NCBI RefSeq assembly: GCF_013761175.1 | Contig: NZ_JACDUR010000002.1 | Span: 750,816 to 814,815 of the forward strand | From: Nonomuraea soli | GTDB lineage: Bacteria; Actinomycetota; Actinomycetes; Streptosporangiales; Streptosporangiaceae | DNA: 64,000 nucleotides | Direction: 5' to 3' | Shown: piece by piece, positions 36,801 through 43,521 of the stretch | Position numbering within the stretch: position 1 is the first letter of the stretch | Layout of the letters: each line of letters begins with the position of its first letter | Translations under genes and position numbers: made by a program | Notes under the pieces: generated by a model | Databases searched by the model: none | What the model was told of the DNA's origin: nothing | Seen by the model: only the letters and a program-made list of their open reading frames with translations

Positions 36801-36986
36801 AAGGGCGTCACGGTCGACCCGCACGTCAACCTGACCGACCTGGGCGTCGACTCGCTCATGAGCCTGGAGCTGCGCGGCAGGATCGAGCGCAGCCTGGGCG
36901 TCCGGGTGCCGGTCAAGGTGCTGCGCACCCACGAGACCGTGGCGCAGCTCGCGGTCTACCTCTCCGAGAGGCTGGCCTCCGCATGA
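30858..36986 (+). CDS. Single-module fully reducing type I PKS (KS-AT-DH-ER-KR-ACP)
   Basis: A 2042-residue module. KS (about 35-460) has DTACSTG with Cys207, EAHGPGTP with His342 and the NLGH His379; the usual EAHGTGT has Pro in place of the first Thr. AT (about 565-870) has Ser650 in GQSMGE and VASHS at 747-751, closest to the methylmalonyl-type YASHS. DH (about 915-1200) has His945 in GDHRVNGIPLFP and Asp1113 in HPGLFDSCLQ. ER (about 1390-1695) has SDGAGVVVRVG and the NADPH motif HSATGGVGQAA. KR (about 1710-1895) has TGGLGGIG, NFSSGAG and VYGAANAW. ACP has Ser1999 in GVDSLMS. All domains look active. The layout resembles mycobacterial MAS-type synthases, so iterative use to build a saturated, possibly methyl-branched chain is possible. 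A GTG three bases upstream is an equal alternative start. There is no thioesterase; the next gene is a reductase. Confidence 0.93.
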   Translation: MRRSTSQVTRIAELGEQRRAELDRKLTAFAGAVRGEPIAIVGAGCRFPGGVNSFGSLAKLLLDGVDAVTEVPATRWDVGRYYDPEPRTPGRTQSRWGGYLEDPAGFDAGYFGINPSEAEAMDPQHRVFLEVAWEALEHAGIRPRGLSGGRTGVFAGFCHADYLVRLADSGDIGSTYLATGITHSVGAGRVAYLLGVHGPVVAVDTACSTGLVTVHQAAQSLRTRECDVALAGAAVLHMDPKTAVSFSQWGMLSPSGRCRAFDADADGFVRSEGCGVVVLKRLGDALDAGDRILGVLRATAVNHDGRSNGLTAPSPVAQRDVIEQALTAASIDVEDVRLIEAHGPGTPIGDPIEFSALAATYATVPVPRALGSIKTNLGHTESASGVAGLLKVLVAMRARTIPANLHFRRWNPEIEPDGTGLFIPTAATPWPDGAEGPLLGSVSSFGLGGTNAHAIVESAPERAVRRPRTRPRGIFTVSGSTTAAAAETAGRVADWIENGGGTTPLADVGATLAALRDHRNARLAVVAGTRTELAERLRAAAREEIGSAIGTAAGTATRAKPMVWAFSGQGAQWARMGAALLTDPAFAAVVDELEPLIAAESGFSVRETLQAAEVVTGIDRVQPTLLVMQLGLAAMWRSYGATPAAVIGQSMGEVAAAVVAGALTPADGVKVICRRTRLMSRIAGAGAMASVELPRAEAERDLPDGVTVAVVSSPGTTVVAGDTAEIDRLVDLWEERDVPVRRISVDVASHSPQVDPVLDELAADLADLDPGRPRIAFYGTVLDDPRAVPDFDAAYWVANLRRPVQLADGVAAAAADGYQLFVELSPHPLITKNIEEICAHAGRSDATALGAMRRGEDPLTTVPAQIAAAHCAGAELDLTAWHPEGSLADAPPTAWNHTGFLVPVPRGGRRAGGGHPLLGAHADTPDGHRWSADVGIESLPWLGDHRVNGIPLFPTAGYVEMAFTAGSTAFAVPAERIEITDLRIPRALELDAHTRISTSVSADGGFRVRVLESEWETVATARLRVLDETPQTADMAGAAADEVVRLRASHAEPLDPDAVYAGLRARGVEHGPAFSGLTGLARDLEGGVLAEVRVPPVARSVGHDLRIHPGLFDSCLQASAAPLVTANGNAAVLPVGIDRIRLHAAQPSEGLCAARPTGFRLLSADGAVLLEAEGLRLAEPGPDDSRLLAVTWQETAPLPEPSESAGTGRWAVMAEDPGDPLAEALRSRLEAAEDTPGGVVYLAAPERGDQAERGRVLVEKAIEVIARFSDDAPRVWFVTRDAQPVLDGDGQSVAQSALRALIRSAGHEHPEMRVSHLDVDAGADVAAIVRELAADTPEDEVALRGGRRFVARLTPAPLQAGERRRIAATEEYVLACRTPGDLSSLEIRGASRREPGPGEVEVRMRAASLNYADVLNAMGLYKTVDGVPVPLGSDGAGVVVRVGPGVTRVTPGRRVALLAPGTLGSHVTAPETALMPVPDDFDDVTAAALPSVYATAWYGLVHCARIAFGETVLIHSATGGVGQAAIRIARASGARIIATAGSDLKRAYLREQGIEHVLDSRTLEFAGQVAEITGGEGVDIVLNTLTGAAQRAGLALLKVGGRFIELTKRDIYADNSIELTPFRRNITFASVDLGLVGQRRPADLGRVLSELAERFGSGELSALPVTARPLAQAADVFRTMAAADHLGKLVITMPDGPVEAWRADSPVARDASYIVTGGLGGIGLELLGYLAGNGAGRVVLNARSAPTPQAEQAIAGARATGCDVQVVRGDLADRAAELVEAATAGGLRLGGVAHAAAVVADATLLNAGIQLIERVWRPKVQGGWRLHEAVGDTPLDWWLNFSSGAGLLGMPGQGVYGAANAWLDGFTTWQRARGVPSVSIAWGAWAEVGAGTGMAARGYTMIDPADGIAAIDRLLRHDRARVAYLPCEPEVWRKEIPAVATAPFWSELAGADEAGGELAAPVGTTPPELERHLLTLLQGILKGVTVDPHVNLTDLGVDSLMSLELRGRIERSLGVRVPVKVLRTHETVAQLAVYLSERLASA

Positions 36987-38023
36987 CCGTCGCCATCACC
37001 GGCGCCACCGGCTTCCTGGGACTCCACCTGGCGGCCGAGCTGGCCAAGACCGAGGAACGACTGATCGTCCTGGCCCGCCGTACACAGGAGCAGGCGGCCG
37101 AGGAGCTCGACAGGTTCAGCCCCGGCCTGTCGGAGCGGATCACCGTCATCCGCTCCGACGTCGCCCAGCCGCTCCTGGGCCTGGAGCAGACGGAGTTCCG
37201 CCGCCTGGCCGACGAGATCGACGAACTGTGGCACAGCGCGGGCGACACCTCGCTGGCCACCGACGCGCCCAAGGTCAGGCGGGTCAACGTGCGCGGCACC
37301 CGCCACGTGCTCGACCTGCTCACCGCCGGCGAACGGCGGCCCGCGCTGAGGCACATCAGCACGGTCGCCGTCGCCGGGCGCCGCGCCCACGGATGCGTGG
37401 GCGACGGCGACCTCGACGACTCCCACGGCTTCAACAACACCTACGAGCGGGCCAAGTACGACGCCGAGCTGCTGGTGCACGAGTGGGCCGCCGAGCACGG
37501 GCGCGAGGCGACGATCCTGCGCCCCAGCGGCCTGGCCACCGACCGCGCCGGCTACCCGGGGCGGCCACGCCACATCGTGGAGTCGGTGGCGGACGCGCTC
37601 GCGTTCGTCCTGGCCAACCACCCCGGCCTGCGCGAGGGGCTGCCCTTCCCCGCCTCGCCGCAGGCCATCACCAACATCATCCCGGTCGAGCACGCGGCGG
37701 CGCTGATGGTGGCCTACGTGCGCAGGCTCGGGTCGGCGGGGGTGCACAGCTGCAACATCGCCGCCGCCTCGCCCACGCCGTTCGGGGACTTCGTGGGGGT
37801 GCTGGGCGAGCACCTCGGGATCCCGGCATGGGTGGGGGAGGCGCGCACGCCGGAACAGGAGGCGGCGCACGCCGACTTCCCCGGCATCTTCGGGCACGGG
37901 AGGTTCACCAGGACCTACAGCCTGGCGTCGCTGGCGTCGGTGGGGCTGAGCGTGCCCGACGAGCCTCGGGCGGACGTGGACTACATGCGGGCCACCCTGG
38001 CGATCGGCTCCGCCGTCCGCTGA
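36983..38023 (+). CDS. Thioester reductase-like NAD(P)-dependent protein (extended SDR)
   Basis: A 346-residue Rossmann-fold protein. The nucleotide motif is AITGATGFLGLHLAAEL, with HISTVAVAG and the active YERAK. The layout matches thioester reductase (Lys2/CAR-type, male-sterility) and related extended SDRs. Directly coupled to the PKS (ATGA overlap), which lacks a thioesterase, it probably releases the chain reductively as an aldehyde or alcohol. A plain epimerase/reductase role is the alternative. It is the last gene of the operon beginning at 28036. Confidence 0.8.
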   Translation: MTVAITGATGFLGLHLAAELAKTEERLIVLARRTQEQAAEELDRFSPGLSERITVIRSDVAQPLLGLEQTEFRRLADEIDELWHSAGDTSLATDAPKVRRVNVRGTRHVLDLLTAGERRPALRHISTVAVAGRRAHGCVGDGDLDDSHGFNNTYERAKYDAELLVHEWAAEHGREATILRPSGLATDRAGYPGRPRHIVESVADALAFVLANHPGLREGLPFPASPQAITNIIPVEHAAALMVAYVRRLGSAGVHSCNIAAASPTPFGDFVGVLGEHLGIPAWVGEARTPEQEAAHADFPGIFGHGRFTRTYSLASLASVGLSVPDEPRADVDYMRATLAIGSAVR

Positions 38024-38135
38024 CCTCCGCGAGGCGGCGAGGTACGGCGAAGCCGGCCGCACCCGGCGCCGGGTCGGGCGGGTCGTCTCGCCTCGCCGGC
38101 GCCGGCGCCCCGGCCTTCGCCTCGCCCGCGCCGGG

Positions 38136-38981
38136 TCAGGTGGGTCGCTTCGCCTCGCCCGCGTCGAGGGCGGCGCGCAGGGCCGTGGCGAAGGCCGGGG
38201 CGCCGGCGCCGCGGAAGCCGTGGTGCCCGCCGGGAAACCGCAACGCCTCCTGTCCCAGCGCCGCCGCGGTGGCCACGGCGGCGCGCCCCGTGAACGTCTC
38301 GATCGAGTCCTCCCCGACCGCGACCACCACCCGCGTGGGAGCCGCCCGCAGCGCCGTCACGTCCGGCCGGAAGTCACCCACCCCCGTCGAACGATCCGAC
38401 AGCAGCGGATCGTCGCGCCCCCCGTCGTCCTCCACGGGCAGCCCGAAGCGCGCGGGATCGGCCGGCGGCAGCGCGAAGTACTCCTCCGTGAACTCCCCGC
38501 GCCACCCCGCCATCGTCAGGAAGGCCGCCATCCCCGCCCCGTACCCCTTCCTCTCGTACACCTCCATGCACCCCGTGAACGCCCGGAAGGCCGCCGAGGC
38601 GTCGGGCAGCAACGCGGCCAGCGGCGGCTCGTGCGCCACCAGCGTCGCCACGTCGCCGGGAAAGGCCGCCACGAGCGCGAGCGCCGTGATGGCCCCGCCC
38701 CCGGCGGCGAACATGTCGACCGGCCCGCCGCCGAGCGCCTGGACGACCTCGTGCACGTCCCTGGCCTGGGCGGCGGGCGCGCTGCCGGCGTGGCCGCAGA
38801 CGCTGCGCCCCCGGCCTCGCGGGTCGTACCTGACCACGGTCCGTTCGGGGAAGCACGCCGCCAGCTCCGCGAAGCCGCTCGCGTCCATGTGCTGCCCGGC
38901 CATGAACAGCGGCCGGCCCCCTGCCACGTCCACGTCGTAGACCAGCACCGCGTCGGCGCTCGCGACGGTGTGCGTCGTCAT
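38136..38981 (-). CDS. Alpha/beta hydrolase-like protein lacking the nucleophile Ser
   Basis: A 281-residue protein of the alpha/beta hydrolase fold (VVRYDPRGRGRS, FPGGHHGF near the C-terminus). The nucleophile elbow reads MFAAGGGAITAL, with Gly94 where the catalytic Ser is expected, so ordinary hydrolysis is doubtful. The start at 38981 overlaps the stop of a 13-codon upstream open frame that has its own AGGAGG. It is transcribed against the PKS operon and separated from it by about 110 bases. Confidence 0.78.
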   Translation of the reverse strand: MTTHTVASADAVLVYDVDVAGGRPLFMAGQHMDASGFAELAACFPERTVVRYDPRGRGRSVCGHAGSAPAAQARDVHEVVQALGGGPVDMFAAGGGAITALALVAAFPGDVATLVAHEPPLAALLPDASAAFRAFTGCMEVYERKGYGAGMAAFLTMAGWRGEFTEEYFALPPADPARFGLPVEDDGGRDDPLLSDRSTGVGDFRPDVTALRAAPTRVVVAVGEDSIETFTGRAAVATAAALGQEALRFPGGHHGFRGAGAPAFATALRAALDAGEAKRPT

Positions 38982-39019
38982 GGCGCCGGTCGCGCCTCGA
39001 GGCCGCTCGACAGCGGCAT
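38978..39019 (-). CDS. Possible 13-residue leader peptide coupled to the hydrolase
   Basis: On the minus strand AGGAGG is followed three bases later by an ATG at 39019. The frame encodes MPLSSGLEARPAP and stops at 38978 in an ATGA overlap with the hydrolase start. The hydrolase start itself has no good ribosome binding site, so re-initiation after this short peptide is plausible. No attenuator hairpin was recognised. Confidence 0.35.
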   Translation of the reverse strand: MPLSSGLEARPAP

Positions 39020-39489
39020 GATCCTCCTCAGGAGAGCCTTGAGCATCCTCCCGTGATACACGGGGGCGGGGACGGGCCCCGGCGGCGCCGACAGGAAGTT
39101 GACAGAACCGATTTCCCGAAACGACTCTTGACATTGGCTGGTAAAAAGGCCGCGTATTGGCGTCGAGCATATTTTCCCAGCAGCGCCAAGATGTGAAACG
39201 CATGGGGATGCATGCGGAAATAACTGTTGTATTTCGGTCCCCGGCTGGTAGCGTCTAGATCGTTACCCGGCCGGGGAAAGTGCCCGGTCAGAAGGTCGTC
39301 CGGAGAGCCTGGCCGTGCCGCAGCTCCGGCTGCAGTCGATGACGGAAGGCGGCCGTCGGCCGAATCTGACGCTGCAGCGTCGCGGCGTCCTGGTGAACCA
39401 CAGCTCAATTCCCGCGTTACCGGGGATTGTCTGCTGTCCATTCTCGAAACGTTCGGGAACTGTTCCGTTCATCAAGGGGTGTTGTACGC
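39020..39489 (+). promoter_or_regulatory. 470-base intergenic region with shared operator box and promoter for mbtH
   Basis: Non-coding and comparatively AT-rich. AGATGTGAAACGCA at 39189-39202 is identical to the box at 21283. A degenerate second copy (GCGGAAA) starts 21 bases after the first GTGAAA, as at the other site. TGGTAGCGTC at 39246-39255 matches the box at 19006. The likely transcript start would be near 39261, giving a leader of about 230 bases before mbtH. A TTGACA at 39128 has no matching -10 at normal spacing. Confidence 0.5.
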
Positions 39490-39714
39490 ATGTCCCATCC
39501 ATTCGAGGACACCGGTCGCGCCTTTGTGGCGCTGCTCAACGACGAGGACCAGTACTCCCTGTGGCCGGACGGCGTCGACGTCCCCGGCGGCTGGCGCGCC
39601 GTGTACGGCCCGGCCGTACGCGAGGAGGTCCTCGACCACATCGAACGGTCGTGGACGGACATGCGGCCCAGAAGCCTGCGGGAGGCGATGGCCGCCCGCG
39701 AGGCCGGCGCGTGA
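39490..39714 (+). CDS. mbtH: MbtH-like protein
   Basis: A 74-residue protein with the MbtH pattern: [35 protein letters not shown], and WTDMRPRSL. MbtH proteins bind adenylation domains and are often required for their folding or activity. The A-PCP protein at 41652 and the NRPS at 59995 are candidate partners. The start is set by the family N-terminus (upstream residues do not match). Confidence 0.95.
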   Translation: MSHPFEDTGRAFVALLNDEDQYSLWPDGVDVPGGWRAVYGPAVREEVLDHIERSWTDMRPRSLREAMAAREAGA

Positions 39715-39718
39715 GGCG

Positions 39719-41083
39719 ATGAGCTCCCTCCCGCGCCGTGTCAGGACGGCCATCGGGGTGGGCGCCGGACTCGCGGTGATCGCATGCGCGGTGCCCCTGT
39801 GGGCCGCGACCGAAACGCATCCCGTCGACGCCCTCACCCACTTCCTCATCGCGGTCGCGCTCATCCTCGTCATCAGCCAGGGGCTGGCGGCGCTGGCCTG
39901 CCGCCTGGGCCAGCCGCCGGTGCTCGGCGAGATGGTCGGCGGGCTGGTGCTCGGGCCGTCCCTGCTCGGCGCGGTGTGGCCGCAGGCGGGAACGTTCCTC
40001 TTCCCGCCCGCGGTGATCGAGGGACTCGACAAGGCCGCCCAGCTCGGACTCGTCGTCTTCGTCTTCCTGCTCGGCTGCGAGCTGCGCACCGACAGGATCG
40101 AGCGCAAGGGCATGGTGGCCGCGGCCGTGGCCGGCGGCATGGCCCTGCCGTGGGCGGCGGGGGCGGCGATCGTGTTCGTCACCGGGGACCTGCTGGCAGG
40201 ACCGAAGGCGGCGCCGCTTGAGGCCATGCTCTTCGTGGGGCTGGCCATGGCGGTGACGGCGCTGCCCGTCCTCGCGCGCATCCTGGCGGACCTCGGGCTG
40301 GACAAGACCGGAGTCGGGGCCCTGTCGATCTCCGCCGCGGCGATCGGCGACGGCGTCGCCTGGCTGGCGCTCGCCTTCCTGCTCGCCGGTCAGGGGTCGG
40401 GCGAGCAGGGCTGGCGGGTCCTGCTGCTCGCGATGGCCCTGGTCATGGTCACGGCGCTGTGCGTGCGACCGGCGCTGGCCTCGCTCGTGCGACGGCTGGG
40501 CTCCAGCCAGTCGCTGGCCGTGGTGCTCATCGCCGGGGCGATCGGCTACGCCGTGCTGACGCAGTCGCTGCAGCTGCACCCCGTCGTCGGCGCCTTCCTG
40601 TTCGGCGTCGCGGTGCCGCGCGACTCGCTCGCCGTCGAGCGGGTGGGGCGGCGGCTTGAGGGCTTCACACTGACCATCCTGCTGCCGCTGTTCTTCGCCG
40701 GCGTCGGGCTGAAGGTCTCGGCCGGGCTGCTGGGCGCCGACCCGGCCGGCTGGATGGCGCTCGCCGCCGTGCTCGTGGCCGCCGTGGTGACCAAGGTGGC
40801 CGGCGCGGGCGGTGCCGTACGGCTGGCGGGCCTGCCGTCCGCGCAGGCCTGGCGGCTGGGGTTCCTGATGAACTGCCGCGGCGTGACCGAACTGGTGGTG
40901 CTCACCATCGGCTACCAGGCGCACCTGATCAACCAGCTGGCCTACACGCTCCTGGTCCTGGTCGCGGTGATCACCACCGCCGCCACGGGGCCGCTGGTGC
41001 GCTGGTCGCTGCGGCACACCCACGACGACGGCGCCACGCGGGCGCCGCGGACCGTCATGCACGCCGACACCGCGAGGACCTAG
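39719..41083 (+). CDS. Kef/NhaP-type cation:proton antiporter
   Basis: A 454-residue membrane protein with about 12-13 hydrophobic segments. The CPA2-type signature is visible in GQPPVLGEMVGGLVLGPSLLG (an early helix) and in the middle region ISAAAIGDGVAWLALAF. Antiporters of this type are found in glycopeptide and other non-ribosomal peptide clusters and may export product or balance ions; which of these applies here is unknown. The ATG is five bases after the mbtH stop, with GTGAGGCG before it. Confidence 0.87.
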   Translation: MSSLPRRVRTAIGVGAGLAVIACAVPLWAATETHPVDALTHFLIAVALILVISQGLAALACRLGQPPVLGEMVGGLVLGPSLLGAVWPQAGTFLFPPAVIEGLDKAAQLGLVVFVFLLGCELRTDRIERKGMVAAAVAGGMALPWAAGAAIVFVTGDLLAGPKAAPLEAMLFVGLAMAVTALPVLARILADLGLDKTGVGALSISAAAIGDGVAWLALAFLLAGQGSGEQGWRVLLLAMALVMVTALCVRPALASLVRRLGSSQSLAVVLIAGAIGYAVLTQSLQLHPVVGAFLFGVAVPRDSLAVERVGRRLEGFTLTILLPLFFAGVGLKVSAGLLGADPAGWMALAAVLVAAVVTKVAGAGGAVRLAGLPSAQAWRLGFLMNCRGVTELVVLTIGYQAHLINQLAYTLLVLVAVITTAATGPLVRWSLRHTHDDGATRAPRTVMHADTART

Positions 41084-41130
41084 GGCCGGGCGCCTACTTC
41101 TCGATCTCGAAGGAGCCAGGGGAGTTCCCA

Positions 41131-41631
41131 ATGAAGGTTGATGTGAAGAACCGGGTCAAGTTCGTTCGCTGGCCTGCGGAAAGCGAGGTCCGCCAGGAGT
41201 GCCAGGCGCTTCAGCACCTGTGTCTTCTGATCGTCGAGCACGGCGCGCCCCCGCCGGAACAGGTCAGCATCTACGAGGACTGGGTCCGACCCCCGATCGT
41301 TCCCGAGGATCTGCGGGCCCGCGTGCGGCAGCTGGCCGCGCGGGCCGTGCTCAACGAGAAACCCGTGCTGGACCCGGCGGGCATCCTGTACTTCAGGGAA
41401 GCGTCCGTCACCCTCTCGCTGACGCAGTGCGAGATGCTGGCGCCGCTGATCTCCAGGTACGGCCAGCTGGTCTACCGCAACGAGCTCAAGGACATCCTGG
41501 AGCGTTCGGGCGCCAGCTCCTCCAGCAACGCGATCGACCTGCACGTGATGCGCCTGCGCCGCCGGCTGCAGATGGTCGGCCTGGCGGTGCGCAACGTGTG
41601 GGGCCGCGGTTTCGTCGTCGAGCCCATCTAG
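41131..41631 (+). CDS. Orphan OmpR-type winged-helix regulator
   Basis: A 166-residue protein without a receiver domain. The C-terminal part (about 80-165) is an OmpR/PhoB-type winged helix: VTLSLTQCEMLAPLISRYGQ, then RNELKDIL, NAIDLHVMRLRRRL and the wing VRNVWGRGFVVEP. The N-terminal 75 residues are unrecognised, with EVRQECQALQHL. OmpR-type domains bind direct repeats about 10-11 bases apart, which suits the 21-base spaced GTGAAA repeats upstream of this operon. The ATG follows GGGGAG. Regulation of this cluster is a reasonable inference. Confidence 0.8.
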   Translation: MKVDVKNRVKFVRWPAESEVRQECQALQHLCLLIVEHGAPPPEQVSIYEDWVRPPIVPEDLRARVRQLAARAVLNEKPVLDPAGILYFREASVTLSLTQCEMLAPLISRYGQLVYRNELKDILERSGASSSSNAIDLHVMRLRRRLQMVGLAVRNVWGRGFVVEPI

Positions 41632-41651
41632 CGCGAAAGACTCAGGAAAGG

Positions 41652-43469
41652 ATGCGACGGGTCGCCATGCGGACGGAATACCTTGCAGCGATGAGGACGG
41701 TCCCGGAGTTCTTCGAATCCAGGGTCGCCGCCGCGGGCGACGCCCCGGCGGTCGTGTTCGGCGAGAACGTGGTCGGCTACGCGGAGCTCAACGCCCGCGC
41801 CAACCGGCTGGCCAGGCTGCTGATCGCGGCGGGCGTGGGACCCGACGCGCTGGTCGCCGTCGCGGTGCCGCGCTCGGAGCGGCTGATCGTCGCGGTGCTG
41901 GCCGTCCTGAAGGCCGGCGGCGCCTACCTGCCGCTGGATCCCGCCTACCCGGCCGAGCGGCTGGCGCACATGGCCGCGGACGCCCGGCCGCTCCTGCTGC
42001 TGCGCACGGCCGGCGTCACCGGGCTGGACCTCGACGTCCCGGAGATCGTGCTCGACCACCCGGGAACCGAGCAGCGGTGCGCGCGCGAGAGCGGCGGCGA
42101 CGTCACCCAGGACGAGCGCCTGGCGCCGCTGCTGACCGGCCACCTCATGTACGTGATCTACACCTCGGGTTCGACCGGCGTACCGAAAGGGGTGGCGCTC
42201 AGCCACGCGGGGGTCGCCGACCTGGTCGCCACCCAGGAACGGCTGTACGGCGTCGGCCCCGGCGACCGCGTGCTGCAGTGGGCGTCCTTCAGCTTCGACG
42301 CCTGGTTCTGGGACGTCACCCTGGCCCTGCTGAACGGCGCGACCCTCGTGATGGCCGACCAGGACGCCCTCATGCCGGGCGAGAACCTGCGCGAGACGCT
42401 GCTCAGGCACGACGTCAACCACGCCGTGCTGCCACCGGTCGCGCTGGGCGTCACCGAGAGCGAGGGGCTGCTGCTCGGCGGCACGATCACCTCCACCGGC
42501 GACGTGTGCACCCGCTCCCTGGCCGCCGACTGGTCCAAGGACAGGCGGCTCTACAACGCCTACGGCCCGACCGAGGTGACGGTCGGCGCCTCCATCGGCG
42601 GTCCGATCGAGGGCGTGCAGGAGGAGGTCACGATCGGCACGCTCTGGGACGGCGGCGCCGTGTACGTGCTCGACCAGGGCCTTCGCGACCTGCGCGACGG
42701 CGGCGAGGGCGAGCTGTACCTGGCGGGCACCGGCGTGGCGCGCGGCTACCTGAACCGTCCCGCCCTGACCGCCTCCCGTTTCGTCGCCGACCCGTACGGC
42801 CCGCCGGGCAGCAGGATGTACCGCTCGGGCGACAAGGGCAGGCGCGAGGGCGGCGCGCTCTACTTCACCGGCCGCATCGACAACCAGGTGAAGGTCAGGG
42901 GCTTCCGCATCGAGCTGGGCGAGATCGAGACGCGCCTGGAGAGCCACCCGGCCGTCGACATCGCGGTGGCGGCCGTCGGCGGCGACGACGTCCCCACGCA
43001 GCACATCGTCGCCTTCGTCAGCCTCGCCACCCGGGACACCGGGTCCGCCATCGAGGCCGAGTTGCGCGAGCACACACGCGCCGCGCTTCCCGGGCACATG
43101 GTACCCTCCGCCGTCATCGTGCTCGACAGCCTCCCGACCCTCCCCAACGGCAAGATCGACCGCAGGGAGCTCGCGGAGCGGGCCAGGCACTCCCAGGCCT
43201 TGACGCCCGAGCCGGACGCCGAGACGGGGGCCGAGGGAACGGAGAGCTACGAGCAGATCCTGTGCGGCATGGTCAGGGAGACGCTGAAGGTCGGCCAGGT
43301 GAGCCCCGGCGACAACTTCTTCGACCTGGGCGGCCACTCGGTGCTCGCCGCGAAGCTGGCCGGCCGCCTGCGCAAGGAGCTGGGCGTCGTGGTGCCGATG
43401 CGCTCGATGTTCGCGGCCGGGACGCTGGCCGAGCTGGCCCAGATCATGGAGCGCGCCGAGCGGGTCTGA
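41652..43469 (+). CDS. Free-standing NRPS adenylation-PCP didomain
   Basis: A 605-residue protein. The A domain (about 15-520) has YVIYTSGSTGVPKG (A3), NAYGPTEVTV (A5), YRSGDKGR (A7), GRIDNQVKVRGFRIELGEIE (A8) and NGKIDR (A10). The PCP has Ser563 in LGGHSVL. Reading the pocket by comparison with GrsA gives approximately D-A-W-V-T-T-A-V-G; the first three resemble aromatic pockets, but this is my hand alignment. In thiocoraline- and echinomycin-type pathways such a didomain loads Trp for beta-hydroxylation by a P450 before release by a thioesterase. MbtH, P450 and TE are all nearby. The ATG at 41652 has AGGA at short spacing; 41667 is an alternative. Confidence 0.92.
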   Translation: MRRVAMRTEYLAAMRTVPEFFESRVAAAGDAPAVVFGENVVGYAELNARANRLARLLIAAGVGPDALVAVAVPRSERLIVAVLAVLKAGGAYLPLDPAYPAERLAHMAADARPLLLLRTAGVTGLDLDVPEIVLDHPGTEQRCARESGGDVTQDERLAPLLTGHLMYVIYTSGSTGVPKGVALSHAGVADLVATQERLYGVGPGDRVLQWASFSFDAWFWDVTLALLNGATLVMADQDALMPGENLRETLLRHDVNHAVLPPVALGVTESEGLLLGGTITSTGDVCTRSLAADWSKDRRLYNAYGPTEVTVGASIGGPIEGVQEEVTIGTLWDGGAVYVLDQGLRDLRDGGEGELYLAGTGVARGYLNRPALTASRFVADPYGPPGSRMYRSGDKGRREGGALYFTGRIDNQVKVRGFRIELGEIETRLESHPAVDIAVAAVGGDDVPTQHIVAFVSLATRDTGSAIEAELREHTRAALPGHMVPSAVIVLDSLPTLPNGKIDRRELAERARHSQALTPEPDAETGAEGTESYEQILCGMVRETLKVGQVSPGDNFFDLGGHSVLAAKLAGRLRKELGVVVPMRSMFAAGTLAELAQIMERAERV

Positions 43470-43481
43470 GACGCGACGACC

Positions 43482-43514
43482 GGGGCGTGGACTGTCCGGG
43501 GAGGTCCACGCCCC
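43482..43514. terminator. Bidirectional hairpin terminator between A-PCP and P450 genes
   Basis: GGGGCGTGGAC at 43482-43492 pairs perfectly with GTCCACGCCCC at 43504-43514, with an 11-base loop, in the 52-base gap between two convergent genes. There is no U-tract on either side, as is usual in actinomycetes. Confidence 0.75.
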
Positions 43515-43521
43515 CCGTCCT

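Noticed and set aside
30735..36932. A minus-strand open frame of about 2065 codons opposite the PKS
   Set aside because: It is the antisense shadow of a GC-rich gene. Its translation is low-complexity (Gly/Arg/Ala/Val-rich) with no domain, while the plus strand encodes a complete PKS module.
39128..39160. TTGACA taken as a -35 for mbtH
   Set aside because: No -10 hexamer occurs at 16-19 bases. The TAGCGT further downstream with the shared box is the better candidate.
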